A DNA stretch of 64,000 bases from Gemmobacter fulvus (GCF_018798885.1 NZ_CP076361.1:744001-808000); one strand, 5' to 3'; positions 18,544-26,356 are shown, counted from the stretch's first letter. Notes: generated by a model not told the origin, from the sequence alone. Translations and numbers: made by a program.

Positions 18544-19230
18544 TCAGCGCGTCCGCAGCCGCGCCAAGGCCCGCCCGATGCCACCGGGGCTGACCACGAA
18601 GCTGAGCAGAAAGCCGGTGGCAAATCCGGCAATATCGGCAACCCATTCGGTGCCGCCGCCAAACAGCAGCCCGAACAGCAATTGCGCGCCGAGCAGGAAG
18701 CCGATCATCGTGAAGGCGCGCCATTGGTTGTCGCCGCTGCCGGTCAGCCGCACCCAGAGCAGGAAGGTAAAGGCACCGATCAGCCCATAGGTCGCGGGAT
18801 AGCCGCCGACCAGCGGAGCCTGCATCATCGGGATGGCCGAATAGACCAGCGCCGCCACGATGCCGGAGCCAAAGAACACCAGCGCCACCGCCCACCAGCG
18901 GAAGATCTCGCCCACCATCTTGCCCAGGGCCAGCAGGATCACCACCACGAACAGCGCATGGGTAAAGCTGCCATGCACAAACGGATAGGTGATCAGCCGC
19001 AGCATCGCCTCGGGCGGGTAGATGCCGTTTTCCACCATATAGCGCATCAGCTCGGGCGAGAACGCCATCCGCTCCATCGCATCCAGCCGCCAGCCGATCG
19101 CCGTGGGGCCGCCGACGACCCCGCGCGCGCCAAGGCTCACCACCACCTCAAGCGCTATGATCGGCAGGGCGATGGCCCAGACGATCCAGGGCAAAGGGTT
19201 CACGGGCGGGGCGTTCAGGTTGTCTCGCAT
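18544..19230 (-). CDS. Rhomboid-fold membrane protein lacking the catalytic Ser-His dyad
   Basis: This 228-aa protein has about six hydrophobic segments and a rhomboid layout: FVHGSFTHALF (85-94) in TM2, the loop/TM4 block GGYPATYGLIGA (142-153) and a TM6 block WVADIAGFATGF. Aligned with active rhomboids (GASGAIFGLLGA and AHIGGF), the nucleophilic Ser is replaced by Tyr144 and the His by Asp199, and the TM2 Asn is Val. It is therefore predicted to be a proteolytically inactive rhomboid-like protein (pseudoprotease), perhaps a membrane chaperone. Confidence 0.8.
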   Translation of the reverse strand: MRDNLNAPPVNPLPWIVWAIALPIIALEVVVSLGARGVVGGPTAIGWRLDAMERMAFSPELMRYMVENGIYPPEAMLRLITYPFVHGSFTHALFVVVILLALGKMVGEIFRWWAVALVFFGSGIVAALVYSAIPMMQAPLVGGYPATYGLIGAFTFLLWVRLTGSGDNQWRAFTMIGFLLGAQLLFGLLFGGGTEWVADIAGFATGFLLSFVVSPGGIGRALARLRTR

Positions 19231-19275
19231 GGCTGCCTCTGGTTTGGGGCCGCTTGATTGACGCCCCTTTGCGGC

Positions 19276-19319
19276 AAGGGTAAGCGAGTGGGGCTGGCTT
19301 TTCCAGCCTTACCCTTTCC
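19276..19319 (+). promoter_or_regulatory. Long bulged hairpin in the trpS leader
   Basis: AAGGGTAAG (19276-19284) pairs perfectly with CTTACCCTT (19308-19316), enclosing a second stem GCTGG/CCAGC (19293-19297 with 19303-19307). Three to four pyrimidines (TTTCC) follow, and the trpS ribosome site begins only a few bases later. It could act as an attenuator, a translational switch or an mRNA-stabilising leader. The mechanism is not known. Confidence 0.5.
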
Positions 19320-19333
19320 AGACGGAGTTCCCC

Positions 19334-20377
19334 ATGTCCGAGCCGGTCCAAACGCCTCAGACCTTCACCAAACGGATCTTTTCCGGCATCCAGCCCTCGG
19401 GTGGGCTGACGCTGGGCAATTATCTGGGCGCGCTGAAACGATTTGTCGAAAAGCAGGAGGATGGTATCGACACCATCTATTGCCTGGTCGACATGCACGC
19501 GATCACCGTCTGGCAAGACCCGGCCAAACTGCGCCATCAGACGCGCGAAATGGCGGCGGGTTTCATCGCGGCGGGCATTGATCCGGTGCGTTCCGTGCTG
19601 TTCAACCAGAGCCAGGTCAGCGCCCATGCCGAACTGGCCTGGATCCTGAACTGCGTCGCGCGCATGGGCTGGATGAGCCGGATGACCCAGTTCAAGGACA
19701 AGGCCGGCAAGAACAGCGAGAATGTCTCGCTCGGGCTTTATGCCTATCCCGCGCTGATGGCTGCCGATATTCTGGCCTACAAGGCCACGCATGTGCCGGT
19801 GGGCGAAGATCAGAAACAGCATCTGGAGCTGACCCGCGACATCGCGGCGAAGTTCAACAATGATTACGGCGTGACCTATTTCCCGATCACCGAGCCGGTG
19901 ATCGAAGGGGCCGCCGCCCGGGTGATGAGCCTGCGTGACGGCACCAAGAAGATGTCGAAATCCGATCCCTCGGATGCCAGCCGCATCAACCTGACCGATG
20001 ATGCCGACACCATCGCCAGCAAGATCCGCAAGGCCAAGACCGACCCCGAGCCGCTGCCCGACAGCATCGAGGGCCTGAAAGACCGCCCGGATGCCCGCAA
20101 TCTGGTGAACATCTTCGCCGCGCTGTCGGACCGCACGGTCGAAAGTGTGATCACCGAATATGCCGGGGCGCAGTTCGGCACGTTCAAACCGGCGCTGGCG
20201 GAACTGGCCGTGTCGAAACTGTCTCCGATCACCACCGAGATGTCGCGTCTGATGCAGGATCCGGCCGAGATTGACCGCATCCTCGGGGCCGGGGCTGAAC
20301 GGGCCAATACCATCGCGCGGCCCATCGTCGATCAGGTCTATGACATCGTGGGGATGATCCGCTCGCGGCAGGTCTGA
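19334..20377 (+). CDS. trpS: Tryptophanyl-tRNA synthetase
   Basis: TrpS charges tRNA-Trp. The 347-aa class I synthetase has the HIGH-equivalent [17 protein letters not shown] near the N-terminus, the Trp-recognition region [20 protein letters not shown], and the KMSKS loop (KKMSKSDPS). The ATG follows GGAG-type spacing (GACGGAGTTCCCC). A long leader hairpin lies directly upstream. Its TGA overlaps the ATG of the following unknown gene (TGATG). Confidence 0.97.
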   Translation: MSEPVQTPQTFTKRIFSGIQPSGGLTLGNYLGALKRFVEKQEDGIDTIYCLVDMHAITVWQDPAKLRHQTREMAAGFIAAGIDPVRSVLFNQSQVSAHAELAWILNCVARMGWMSRMTQFKDKAGKNSENVSLGLYAYPALMAADILAYKATHVPVGEDQKQHLELTRDIAAKFNNDYGVTYFPITEPVIEGAAARVMSLRDGTKKMSKSDPSDASRINLTDDADTIASKIRKAKTDPEPLPDSIEGLKDRPDARNLVNIFAALSDRTVESVITEYAGAQFGTFKPALAELAVSKLSPITTEMSRLMQDPAEIDRILGAGAERANTIARPIVDQVYDIVGMIRSRQV

Positions 20378-21441
20378 TGCTGCGCCGCCTGCGCCTGCTG
20401 GGGCTGATGACCCTGCTGCTGGCCTCGCTGGCGGCAACCTGGCAGGCGGCACGCGAGATCCATGACAACCCGGCGCTGCGCCCGATCATCGCGCGCAGCG
20501 CCGCAGAATACCGCGCCGCAACCGACCGCGCGCTGGCGCAGACCGCCACCACCGGCCACATGGCCGGGTTGCTGAGCGCCCGTCTGGCCGAAAGCCCACG
20601 CAACTGGCTGGCGCTGGATGCCCTGCTGTCGGTGGCCGCCGAGCGGGGCCTGCCGCTGCACCCCACCGTGATCGGGCGGATCGAGGCGGCGCGGGTCGCC
20701 GACACCAGCTATCTCGCCCTCGCCACCGAATGTGCGCAGTGTGTGGTGGATGCGGCCAGCTGTTCGCTCAACACCGCGCTGATCTGCAACGCCCCGGTCA
20801 CGCTGTCGCCGGTGGGGGATGTGATCGGGCTGGGGCGGCAGGGCGTCAATTATCTGACCGGGACCGAGGTGGATGACCTTGATCTTGCGCTGTCGGCCAT
20901 CGGGCTGGGGGCAACGGCGCTCGCGCTGGCCTCGGGTGGCAGTTCGGTGCCGTTGAAGCTCGGGGCTTCACTGCTGCGCCTGTCGCGCAAGATGGGGGTG
21001 ATGACCCCGGCGCTTGCCCGCTCGCTGACCCATATGGGCGCTGCGGCCTTTGACCTGCGCGCCCTGCGCAGCGGCAAGATCAGCGATCTGCGCCATGTGC
21101 TGCGCGTCGATGCGTTCCGCCCGCTGGGCGCGATGGTGCAGGATCTGGCGACGGTGCAGACCCGTGTCGGCACCAAGGGCGCGCTGCATCTGCTGACCCA
21201 TGTCGATGACGCCACCGATGCCCGCCGCCTTGCCCGCAGCGCCGAGGTGCTGGGCGCGAAAACCATTGGCCGGGCCGAGGTGTTGGGCAAGACTCGGCTG
21301 TTCCGGCTGGGGCTGCGCCTGTCGGATCTGACGCTGCATCTGTTTGCCGGGCTGGCCGGGCTGCTGGCCGCCGTCACCGCGCTGGCCGCCGGGCTGGCGC
21401 AATCGCTGGCACTGCGCATGGCGCGGGGCCTGTTGCGCTGA
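20377..21441 (+). CDS. Conserved membrane protein of unknown function
   Basis: I do not recognise this 354-aa protein. It has an N-terminal hydrophobic anchor or signal (about 5-22), a central cysteine cluster (ECAQC...C...C) around 118-137, a hydrophobic stretch near 165-185 (ALSAIGLGATALALASG), and a C-terminal membrane segment rich in Ala/Leu (about 312-340). The order suggests an extracytoplasmic middle domain with disulfides or bound metal. Its start overlaps the trpS stop (TGATG), so it should be translated with trpS, but no functional link to tRNA charging is evident. Confidence 0.75.
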   Translation: MLRRLRLLGLMTLLLASLAATWQAAREIHDNPALRPIIARSAAEYRAATDRALAQTATTGHMAGLLSARLAESPRNWLALDALLSVAAERGLPLHPTVIGRIEAARVADTSYLALATECAQCVVDAASCSLNTALICNAPVTLSPVGDVIGLGRQGVNYLTGTEVDDLDLALSAIGLGATALALASGGSSVPLKLGASLLRLSRKMGVMTPALARSLTHMGAAAFDLRALRSGKISDLRHVLRVDAFRPLGAMVQDLATVQTRVGTKGALHLLTHVDDATDARRLARSAEVLGAKTIGRAEVLGKTRLFRLGLRLSDLTLHLFAGLAGLLAAVTALAAGLAQSLALRMARGLLR

Positions 21442-21565
21442 CCGTCACGCGGCTGTTGCGCAGCGCCGCTTAACTGGCCGGGCGTGCTAAACGCGATTCG
21501 GGGCTGCCTGTCCCCCAGACATCCTGCGCGTGCCTTCTCCGCTTGCGCCCGTGGCCCCTGCCTTG

Positions 21566-21601
21566 CCTCCCGGATCGGTCCCCTCTCGGTCCGGGAGGTT
21601 T
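21566..21601 (+). terminator. Probable terminator after the trpS operon
   Basis: A perfect 9-bp stem CCTCCCGGA/TCCGGGAGG (21566-21574 with 21590-21598) is followed by TTT. The loop of 15 bases is long. It is the only strong structure in the 251-base gap between the unknown membrane protein and the VOC gene; otherwise I saw nothing in that gap. Confidence 0.5.
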
Positions 21602-21692
21602 CTGACAGTTTCGCGCAGACCCTGTGCGGCGCTGCGCCTTATCGACGGCGGCCTTCCTGCGTATCTTTGCTGCAAAGGAAAGGACATCTCCC

Positions 21693-22193
21693 ATGACCAA
21701 TGCCGCTGCAAAACCCGTCTTGCCCGCCGAAACCCGGATCGGCCACGTTCACCTGAAAGTCTCGGATCTGGATCGCGCCATTGCGTTCTATTCCGGCGTT
21801 CTGGGGTTCGAGATCACCCAGCGCTATGGGCCGCAGGCCGCGTTTCTGAGCGCGGGTGGCTATCACCACCATATCGGGCTGAACACCTGGGAAAGCAAAG
21901 GCGGCAAGCCGCCCGCCCCCGGCACCACCGGCCTCTATCACACCGCCATCCTGTTTCCTGACCGGGCCAGCCTTGGCGCCGTGCTGAAACGGGTGATCGA
22001 AGCGGGCATCCCGCTGGACGGTGCCGCCGATCACGGCGTCAGCGAGGCGCTGTATCTGCGCGATCCCGATGGCAATGGCGTGGAGTTGTACCGCGACCGC
22101 CCCGAAGCGGAATGGCCCCGCGATGCGCAGGGCAATCTGGCCATGGTCAATGCGCCGGTGGATCTGCACGCGCTGCTGGCCGAAGCGGCCTGA
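21693..22193 (+). CDS. VOC family protein (glyoxalase / extradiol dioxygenase superfamily)
   Basis: The 166-aa protein has two beta-alpha-beta-beta-beta modules. Likely metal ligands are the His of GHVHLKVSD near residue 17, the His of LYHTAIL and the Glu of GNGVELYRDRP. The HHHIGLNTW block resembles catechol-2,3-dioxygenase-like VOC proteins (CatE type) more than glyoxalase I, but the substrate cannot be assigned. AAAGGAAAGGA precedes the ATG. A strong hairpin follows the gene. Confidence 0.8.
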   Translation: MTNAAAKPVLPAETRIGHVHLKVSDLDRAIAFYSGVLGFEITQRYGPQAAFLSAGGYHHHIGLNTWESKGGKPPAPGTTGLYHTAILFPDRASLGAVLKRVIEAGIPLDGAADHGVSEALYLRDPDGNGVELYRDRPEAEWPRDAQGNLAMVNAPVDLHALLAEAA

Positions 22194-22203
22194 GCGGGCA
22201 GAG

Positions 22204-22231
22204 GCGGGCGGGCCGGTGCGGGCCCGCCCGC
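22204..22231. terminator. GC-rich hairpin, probable terminator
   Basis: A perfect 11-bp stem (22204-22214 with 22221-22231, loop of six) directly follows the VOC stop codon. No T-run follows, so it may act with Rho or as a 3' end protector. Confidence 0.45.
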
Positions 22232-22287
22232 TCTGGACCCTACCCCGGAGCTGTGGTTGAGTGCCCGGAACATCGGAGGGCAAAGCC

Positions 22288-23151
22288 ATGGCATTCGGCA
22301 AGAATATCCGCACCTGGTTTGAAGGGCGCTGGCATGAAGGCGATGTGGCCGTCATGCGCGCGGCAGATCACGGCATCTGGCAGGGCACATCGGTCTTTGA
22401 CGGCGCGCGCCTGTTCGATGGCCTGACCCCCGATCTCGATCTGCATTGCGCGCGGGTCAACCGTTCGGCCGAGGCGCTGATGATCACCCCGACGATGGAC
22501 GCCGCCACCATGGTCGATATCGCGCGCGACGGGCTTGCCGCCTATGGCCCCGATCAGGCGGTCTATATCCGCCCGATGTATTGGGCCGTCGACGGCTCGG
22601 ATCTGGGGGTTGCCCCGATGGAAAACTCCACCCGCTTTGCGCTCTGCCTGGAAGAGGTGCCGATGCCACCCGCCTCGGGGGCGACGACGCTGACCCGGAC
22701 CCGTTTCCGCCGCCCGGTGCTGGAGGACAACGTCTGCAACGCCAAGGCGGGCTGCCTCTATCCCAACAACGCCCGGATGCTGGTCGAGGCGAAATCCAAG
22801 GGCTTTGGCAATGCGCTCGTTGCCGATGCGATGGGCAATGTGGCCGAAAGCGCCACGGCCAATGTGTTCATGGTCAAGGATGGCGTGGTGTTCACCCCCA
22901 TCGCCAATGGTACCTTCCTGTCGGGCATCACCCGCGCCCGCCACATCGCCAATCTGCGCGCCGATGGCGTGGAGGTGCGCGAGGCCGTGCTGAGCTTTGA
23001 CGATTTTCATGCGGCGGATGAGGTGTTCCTGTCGGGCAACTTTGCCAAGGTCACGTCGGTCAGTGCCTTTGACGACACCCGCTATGCCAGCCGCAAGATG
23101 ACGGATCATGTGCGCAGCCTGTATATGGACTGGGCACATTCGGCCCGCTAA
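22288..23151 (+). CDS. Class IV aminotransferase, branched-chain amino acid type
   Basis: This 287-aa PLP enzyme of fold type IV would transaminate branched-chain amino acids or related substrates. Landmarks are GIWQGTSVFDGAR, YIRPMYW, the PLP lysine in CNAKAGCLYPNNARM, AMGNVAESATANVF and SGITRARHI. It is commonly annotated ilvE, but the short family also includes D-amino acid transaminases, so the substrate is tentative. GGAGGG precedes the ATG. Confidence 0.85.
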   Translation: MAFGKNIRTWFEGRWHEGDVAVMRAADHGIWQGTSVFDGARLFDGLTPDLDLHCARVNRSAEALMITPTMDAATMVDIARDGLAAYGPDQAVYIRPMYWAVDGSDLGVAPMENSTRFALCLEEVPMPPASGATTLTRTRFRRPVLEDNVCNAKAGCLYPNNARMLVEAKSKGFGNALVADAMGNVAESATANVFMVKDGVVFTPIANGTFLSGITRARHIANLRADGVEVREAVLSFDDFHAADEVFLSGNFAKVTSVSAFDDTRYASRKMTDHVRSLYMDWAHSAR

Positions 23152-23211
23152 GCCCCCCTTGCCAGCCGGGGGTGGGATCGGGGATGATCGCCCGCCACTG
23201 GAGGATATGTG

Positions 23212-23667
23212 ATGCGCAAGTTTCTGGTTGTGCTGGATGAGAGCCGCGAATGTCTGAACGCGATGCGCTATGCCGCATTGCGGGCCGCCCATACCGGCGC
23301 GGGGGTGCAGATCCTGTCGATCATCCCGCCCGAAGAATATCAGCACTGGATGGGTGTGGCCGATCTGATGCGGCAAGAGGCCCGCGAACGGATCGAGGCG
23401 CATTTCGAGGTTTTCGCGAAATGGATGCGCGACAAACAGGGGGTGAACCCTGAGCTGGTGATCCGCGAAGGCGATCCCGCTGCCGAAATTCTGGCGCAGG
23501 TGCGCGAGGATGGCCAGATCGGCGTTCTGGTGCTGGGGGCCGGCACCGAAAAATCCGGTCCCGGTCCGCTTGTTACCTCAATGAGCCGCAACTCCGGCAA
23601 CTTGCCGATCCCGATCACCATCGTGCCCGGCGACATGTCGAAAGAGCGGTTGGAAGCGATCACCTGA
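23212..23667 (+). CDS. Universal stress protein (UspA family)
   Basis: This 151-aa single-domain protein begins FLVVLDESRECLNAMRYAA and ends with the nucleotide-binding type region VLVLGAGTEKSGPGPLVT and SGNLPIPITIVP. The GxnG(S/T)-like motif is partly altered (GAGTEKSGPGPLVTS), so ATP binding is uncertain. Start ATG 23212 lies seven bases after GGAGG; an adjacent GTG at 23209 is less favourable. No operon partner is evident. Confidence 0.88.
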   Translation: MRKFLVVLDESRECLNAMRYAALRAAHTGAGVQILSIIPPEEYQHWMGVADLMRQEARERIEAHFEVFAKWMRDKQGVNPELVIREGDPAAEILAQVREDGQIGVLVLGAGTEKSGPGPLVTSMSRNSGNLPIPITIVPGDMSKERLEAIT

Positions 23668-23742
23668 GCACTGCGACAAAACGGCGGCTGTTGCGCGGCG
23701 GGCGGCTGTCCTAGGCAGGGCGGGACAGAGGAGACAGGCCGG

Positions 23743-24246
23743 ATGACAGCCATCGACCGTTCAGGCGCAACCCTAGTTGCGCCGCGTGCTGCGCTGAATT
23801 TCTTTGATGCGCAAACTGTTGCGCTGCCCCGGCCCGTGACGCCGCTGGCCGCCTGGAATCACCTTATGGCGCATCCGCTGCCACTCATGGCCACCGCGTT
23901 CCGGCTGCGCGATGCGATTTCGGCCCGGTTCGGGGTGAAACGCATTGGCGGCTTTTCCGGCGCGCCGCGTGACCATGTGCAACCGGGGGACATGCTGGAT
24001 TTCTTCCGGGTCGAGGCGGTGTCGGATCACGAACTGGTGCTGACCGAGCGGGACCGGCATCTGGATGTGATGACTTCGGTCATGGTGCGGCAGAACCGGC
24101 TGTGTATCACCTCGTCTGTTGTCACCCACAATCTGTTCGGAAAACTCTATATGTTGCCGGTCGGCCCGGCACATCGGCTGATCGTCCACCAGATGTTGCG
24201 CCGTCTGAGCCGTAGCCTTGCCGCCGCTGCCCCGCCTGTGCAGTAA
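23743..24246 (+). CDS. DUF2867 family protein
   Basis: This 167-aa soluble protein contains the DUF2867 pattern: FRLRDAISARFGVKRIGGF in the first half, then GDMLDFFRVEAVSDHELVLTERDRHLDV and FGKLYMLPVGPAHRLIVHQML. The domain has a START/SRPBCC-like appearance and no established function. RBS AGGAGA lies upstream of the ATG. It stands alone between the Usp gene and the 56-aa protein. Confidence 0.8.
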   Translation: MTAIDRSGATLVAPRAALNFFDAQTVALPRPVTPLAAWNHLMAHPLPLMATAFRLRDAISARFGVKRIGGFSGAPRDHVQPGDMLDFFRVEAVSDHELVLTERDRHLDVMTSVMVRQNRLCITSSVVTHNLFGKLYMLPVGPAHRLIVHQMLRRLSRSLAAAAPPVQ

Positions 24247-24276
24247 CGTCATATCGGCATTGCCTGCTGTGGAGGG

Positions 24277-24305
24277 TGGCATTTTGCTGCAATGCAGCAT
24301 ATATA
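24277..24305 (+). promoter_or_regulatory. Promoter with a palindromic operator in its spacer
   Basis: TGGCAT (24277-24282) and TATATA (24300-24305) are 17 bases apart. The spacer holds the perfect 15-base palindrome TGCTGCA-A-TGCAGCA (24285-24299). A repressor there would block RNA polymerase directly. It precedes the 56-aa protein gene by about 40 bases. Confidence 0.45.
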
Positions 24306-24341
24306 GGATGCGGGGAGGATGACGTTGCAAAGGTAAAACCG

Positions 24342-24512
24342 ATGTTCATGCGCTTCAAAAAACCGCAGTCCCCCCTGCCCGCCACCCCGGCCCCTGTGGC
24401 CGCCCCGGACGAGACTATGGCGTATTATGTGCCTGATACTGCATCGAAAAGCACGGACACGCCCAGCCCGCTGGATCAGATGTATGAATATTACAGCTAT
24501 GATCCCGCCTAA
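24342..24512 (+). CDS. Small hypothetical protein (56 aa)
   Basis: A short frame starts MFMRFKKP, passes through a Pro/Ala-rich middle and ends with a Tyr-rich tail (QMYEYYSYDPA). AAAGG lies about eight bases before ATG 24342, and a promoter with a palindromic operator is directly upstream. I do not recognise it; the acidic, aromatic C-terminus looks like a binding peptide or an unstructured adaptor. Coding status is plausible rather than certain. Confidence 0.55.
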   Translation: MFMRFKKPQSPLPATPAPVAAPDETMAYYVPDTASKSTDTPSPLDQMYEYYSYDPA

Positions 24513-24514
24513 GA

Positions 24515-24531
24515 TTTAGAATAGTTCCAAA
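24515..24531 (+). promoter_or_regulatory. Irr/ICE-like iron-response operator upstream of nfu
   Basis: TTTAGAA-TAG-TTCCAAA is a 7-3-7 inverted repeat with one mismatched pair. It resembles the TTTAGAA...TTCTAAA sites proposed for the iron regulator Irr in alphaproteobacteria. It sits directly before a TTGACT -35 element and a gene for an Fe-S scaffold, a fitting target. The identification rests on resemblance only. Confidence 0.45.
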
Positions 24532-24532
24532 C

Positions 24533-24561
24533 TTGACTTTCCGCCCCGCAAGGCGCATATC
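24533..24561 (+). promoter_or_regulatory. Probable nfu promoter
   Basis: TTGACT (24533-24538) and CATATC (24556-24561) are 17 bases apart, predicting a start about 20 bases before the nfu ATG. The Irr-like palindrome ends two bases upstream of the -35 element. Confidence 0.45.
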
Positions 24562-24586
24562 CGACGACAACTGTCGGAGATACCAG

Positions 24587-25150
24587 ATGTTCATCCAGAC
24601 CGAATCCACACCAAACCCCGCCACGCTGAAATTCCTGCCCGGCCAGACCGTGCTCGATCTTGGCACTGCCGATTTTCCCAGTGCTGACGCGGCCTCGGCC
24701 TCGCCGCTGGCAAGCCGCATCTTCACGGTGCCGGGCGTGCAGGCCGTGTTCTTCGGCACGGATTTCGTGACGGTGACCAAGGCCGATACCGCCAATTGGG
24801 ATCACATCAAACCGGCCATTCTGGGCGCGGTGATGGAACATTACCAATCCGGCGCGCCGGTGATGGCGGGCGAAGGCAAGGCTGCGGGCGGCCATGCCGA
24901 ACACAGCGGCGAAGATGCCGATATCGTCAAACAGATCAAAGAGTTGCTGGATACCCGCGTGCGGCCTGCCGTGGCGCAGGATGGTGGCGACATCACCTTC
25001 CACGGCTTTGATCGCGGTGTGGTTTACCTGCATATGCAGGGTGCCTGCGCCGGATGCCCCTCGTCGACGCTGACCCTGAAAATGGGTATCGAAAACCTGC
25101 TGCGCCACTATATCCCCGAAGTCACCGAGGTTCGCCCTGTTGCGGCCTGA
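24587..25150 (+). CDS. NifU-like Fe-S cluster scaffold/carrier (Nfu)
   Basis: This 187-aa protein combines the N-terminal Nfu domain (MFIQTESTPNPATLKFLPGQ) with the C-terminal NifU domain carrying the cluster-binding CxxC (Cys154, Cys157 in GACAGCPSS). Nfu proteins deliver 4Fe-4S clusters to target apoproteins. GGAGA precedes the ATG. An iron-type operator lies upstream. Its last 11 bases overlap the TTG start of tsaB, so nfu-tsaB-rimI form one operon. Confidence 0.92.
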   Translation: MFIQTESTPNPATLKFLPGQTVLDLGTADFPSADAASASPLASRIFTVPGVQAVFFGTDFVTVTKADTANWDHIKPAILGAVMEHYQSGAPVMAGEGKAAGGHAEHSGEDADIVKQIKELLDTRVRPAVAQDGGDITFHGFDRGVVYLHMQGACAGCPSSTLTLKMGIENLLRHYIPEVTEVRPVAA

Positions 25151-25760
25151 GACGGTTCTGGGATTCGACACATCGGCCGCGCATTGCGCGGCCGCTTTGC
25201 TTTTGCCGGATGGCCGTGTGATCCAGCGGCAGGAGGCGATGGACAAAGGTCAGGCCGAACGCCTGATGCCGCTGCTGGAAGAGCTGCTGGCCGAGGCGGG
25301 CCTTGTCTGGGGCGACCTGACGGCGCTGGGGGTCGGCACCGGCCCCGGCAATTTTACCGGGGTGCGCATTTCCGTGGCGGCGGCGCGCGGGCTGGCACTG
25401 GGGCTCGCGATCCCCGCCCATGGGGTGACCCGGCTGGAGGCGCTGGCCCATGGCCTGCCCCGGCCCGTGCTGGTGGCAGAAGATGCCCGGCGGGGCGAGG
25501 CCTATGTGCAGGGTTTCGGCATTTCGGCACAGGCAGAGCCGCATCTGGCCTTGGTGGCCGAGCTGCCGTCGCTGCCCCCCGGCACGCATCTGACCGGCAG
25601 CGCGTTTGCGGCCGCCCTGCCCCCCGCCATGCCGATTGCCGAAGCGATTGCGCGCATTGCCGCGACGCGCCCCCCCACGCCACAGCGCCCTGCCCCCTTC
25701 TATCTGCGCAGCGCCGATGCGGCCCCGCCCGCCGATCCGCCGCCCGTGATCCTGCCATGA
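25140..25760 (+). CDS. tsaB: tRNA threonylcarbamoyladenosine biosynthesis protein TsaB
   Basis: TsaB partners TsaD in making t6A37 on ANN-decoding tRNAs. The 206 aa show LGFDTSAAHCAAALL at the N-terminus, LMPLLEELLAEAGL, the family signature GVGTGPGNFTGVRI and ARGLALGL. The start is TTG 25140, inside nfu, preceded by CGAGG; no ATG or GTG fits. The frame ends in ATGA, overlapping rimI. Confidence 0.9.
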   Translation: MRPETVLGFDTSAAHCAAALLLPDGRVIQRQEAMDKGQAERLMPLLEELLAEAGLVWGDLTALGVGTGPGNFTGVRISVAAARGLALGLAIPAHGVTRLEALAHGLPRPVLVAEDARRGEAYVQGFGISAQAEPHLALVAELPSLPPGTHLTGSAFAAALPPAMPIAEAIARIAATRPPTPQRPAPFYLRSADAAPPADPPPVILP

Positions 25761-26182
25761 CACCCGAGGCGATGGCGGCCCTGCATGCCGCCTGCTTCAC
25801 CACGCCAAGACCCTGGACGCCTGCGGAATTTGCGGGCTTTCTGGCCGATCCGCTGTGTTTTGCCGTGCAGGCCCCTGCGGGCGTGCTGATCGGGCGCGCC
25901 GTCGCGGGCGAGGCCGAATTGCTGACGCTGGCCGTCGCGCCCGCGGCCCGCCGCGCCGGGCTGGGCAGGCATCTGGTGGCGGGCTTTCTGACCGAGGCGC
26001 GCGCCCGCCATGCCGACAGTGCGTTTCTGGAGGTGAGCGCCGAAAATGCCGCCGCCATCGCACTTTACACCGCCACCGGCTTTGCTGTCGCAGGCCGCCG
26101 CAAGGGCTATTACCAGCATCCCGATGGCCACAGGGCCGACGCCCTGCTGATGGCGCAGGCGCTTTCCGCAACGTCGCCCTGA
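25757..26182 (+). CDS. rimI: Ribosomal protein alanine N-acetyltransferase, RimI type
   Basis: This 141-aa GNAT acetyltransferase has the acetyl-CoA site (LAVAPAARRAGLGRHL, the R-x-x-G-x-G/A type) and the EVSAENAAAIALYTATGFAVAGRRKGYY end typical of RimI. It overlaps tsaB by four bases (ATGA), the usual tsaB-rimI pairing. The biological substrate in alphaproteobacteria is not established. Confidence 0.88.
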   Translation: MTPEAMAALHAACFTTPRPWTPAEFAGFLADPLCFAVQAPAGVLIGRAVAGEAELLTLAVAPAARRAGLGRHLVAGFLTEARARHADSAFLEVSAENAAAIALYTATGFAVAGRRKGYYQHPDGHRADALLMAQALSATSP

Positions 26183-26196
26183 CGTCATGGCGAAGA

Positions 26197-26214
26197 TTTG
26201 ATCGAAAGATCAAA
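26197..26214. promoter_or_regulatory. Perfect palindrome TTTGATC-N4-GATCAAA upstream of the nucleoside operon
   Basis: A 7-4-7 inverted repeat lies 143 bases before the binding-protein gene. Its spacing differs by two bases from the FNR consensus (TTGAT-N4-ATCAA). It may be bound by another dimeric regulator. Confidence 0.4.
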
Positions 26215-26242
26215 CCGCTTCGGGCGCTGCCGCGATTCCATC

Positions 26243-26258
26243 TTGACCGAATGGTCCA
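26243..26258 (+). promoter_or_regulatory. RutR-like palindrome overlapping a -35 element
   Basis: The 16 bases TTGACCGAATGGTCCA match the RutR consensus TTGACCA-N2-TGGTCAA except at two positions. TTGACC could also serve as a -35 element, with CCTAAA 17 bases on. RutR-type TetR regulators respond to pyrimidines, which would suit a nucleoside uptake operon. The assignment is tentative. Confidence 0.4.
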
Positions 26259-26356
26259 AACCCGCCCTAAATCGGTCAGGAGCGGCCCGGCACCCTCCAC
26301 CGAATCCGGTGGAAAAGACTGGCGCATAAAAACTTAACGATAACCGGGAGATTTCC

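Noticed and set aside
24277-24290. Sigma-54 promoter (TGGCA ... TTGC)
   Set aside because: The GG to GC distance is 8 or 11 bases rather than the required 12.
26197-26214. FNR/FnrL site
   Set aside because: TTGAT and ATCAA are separated by six rather than four bases.
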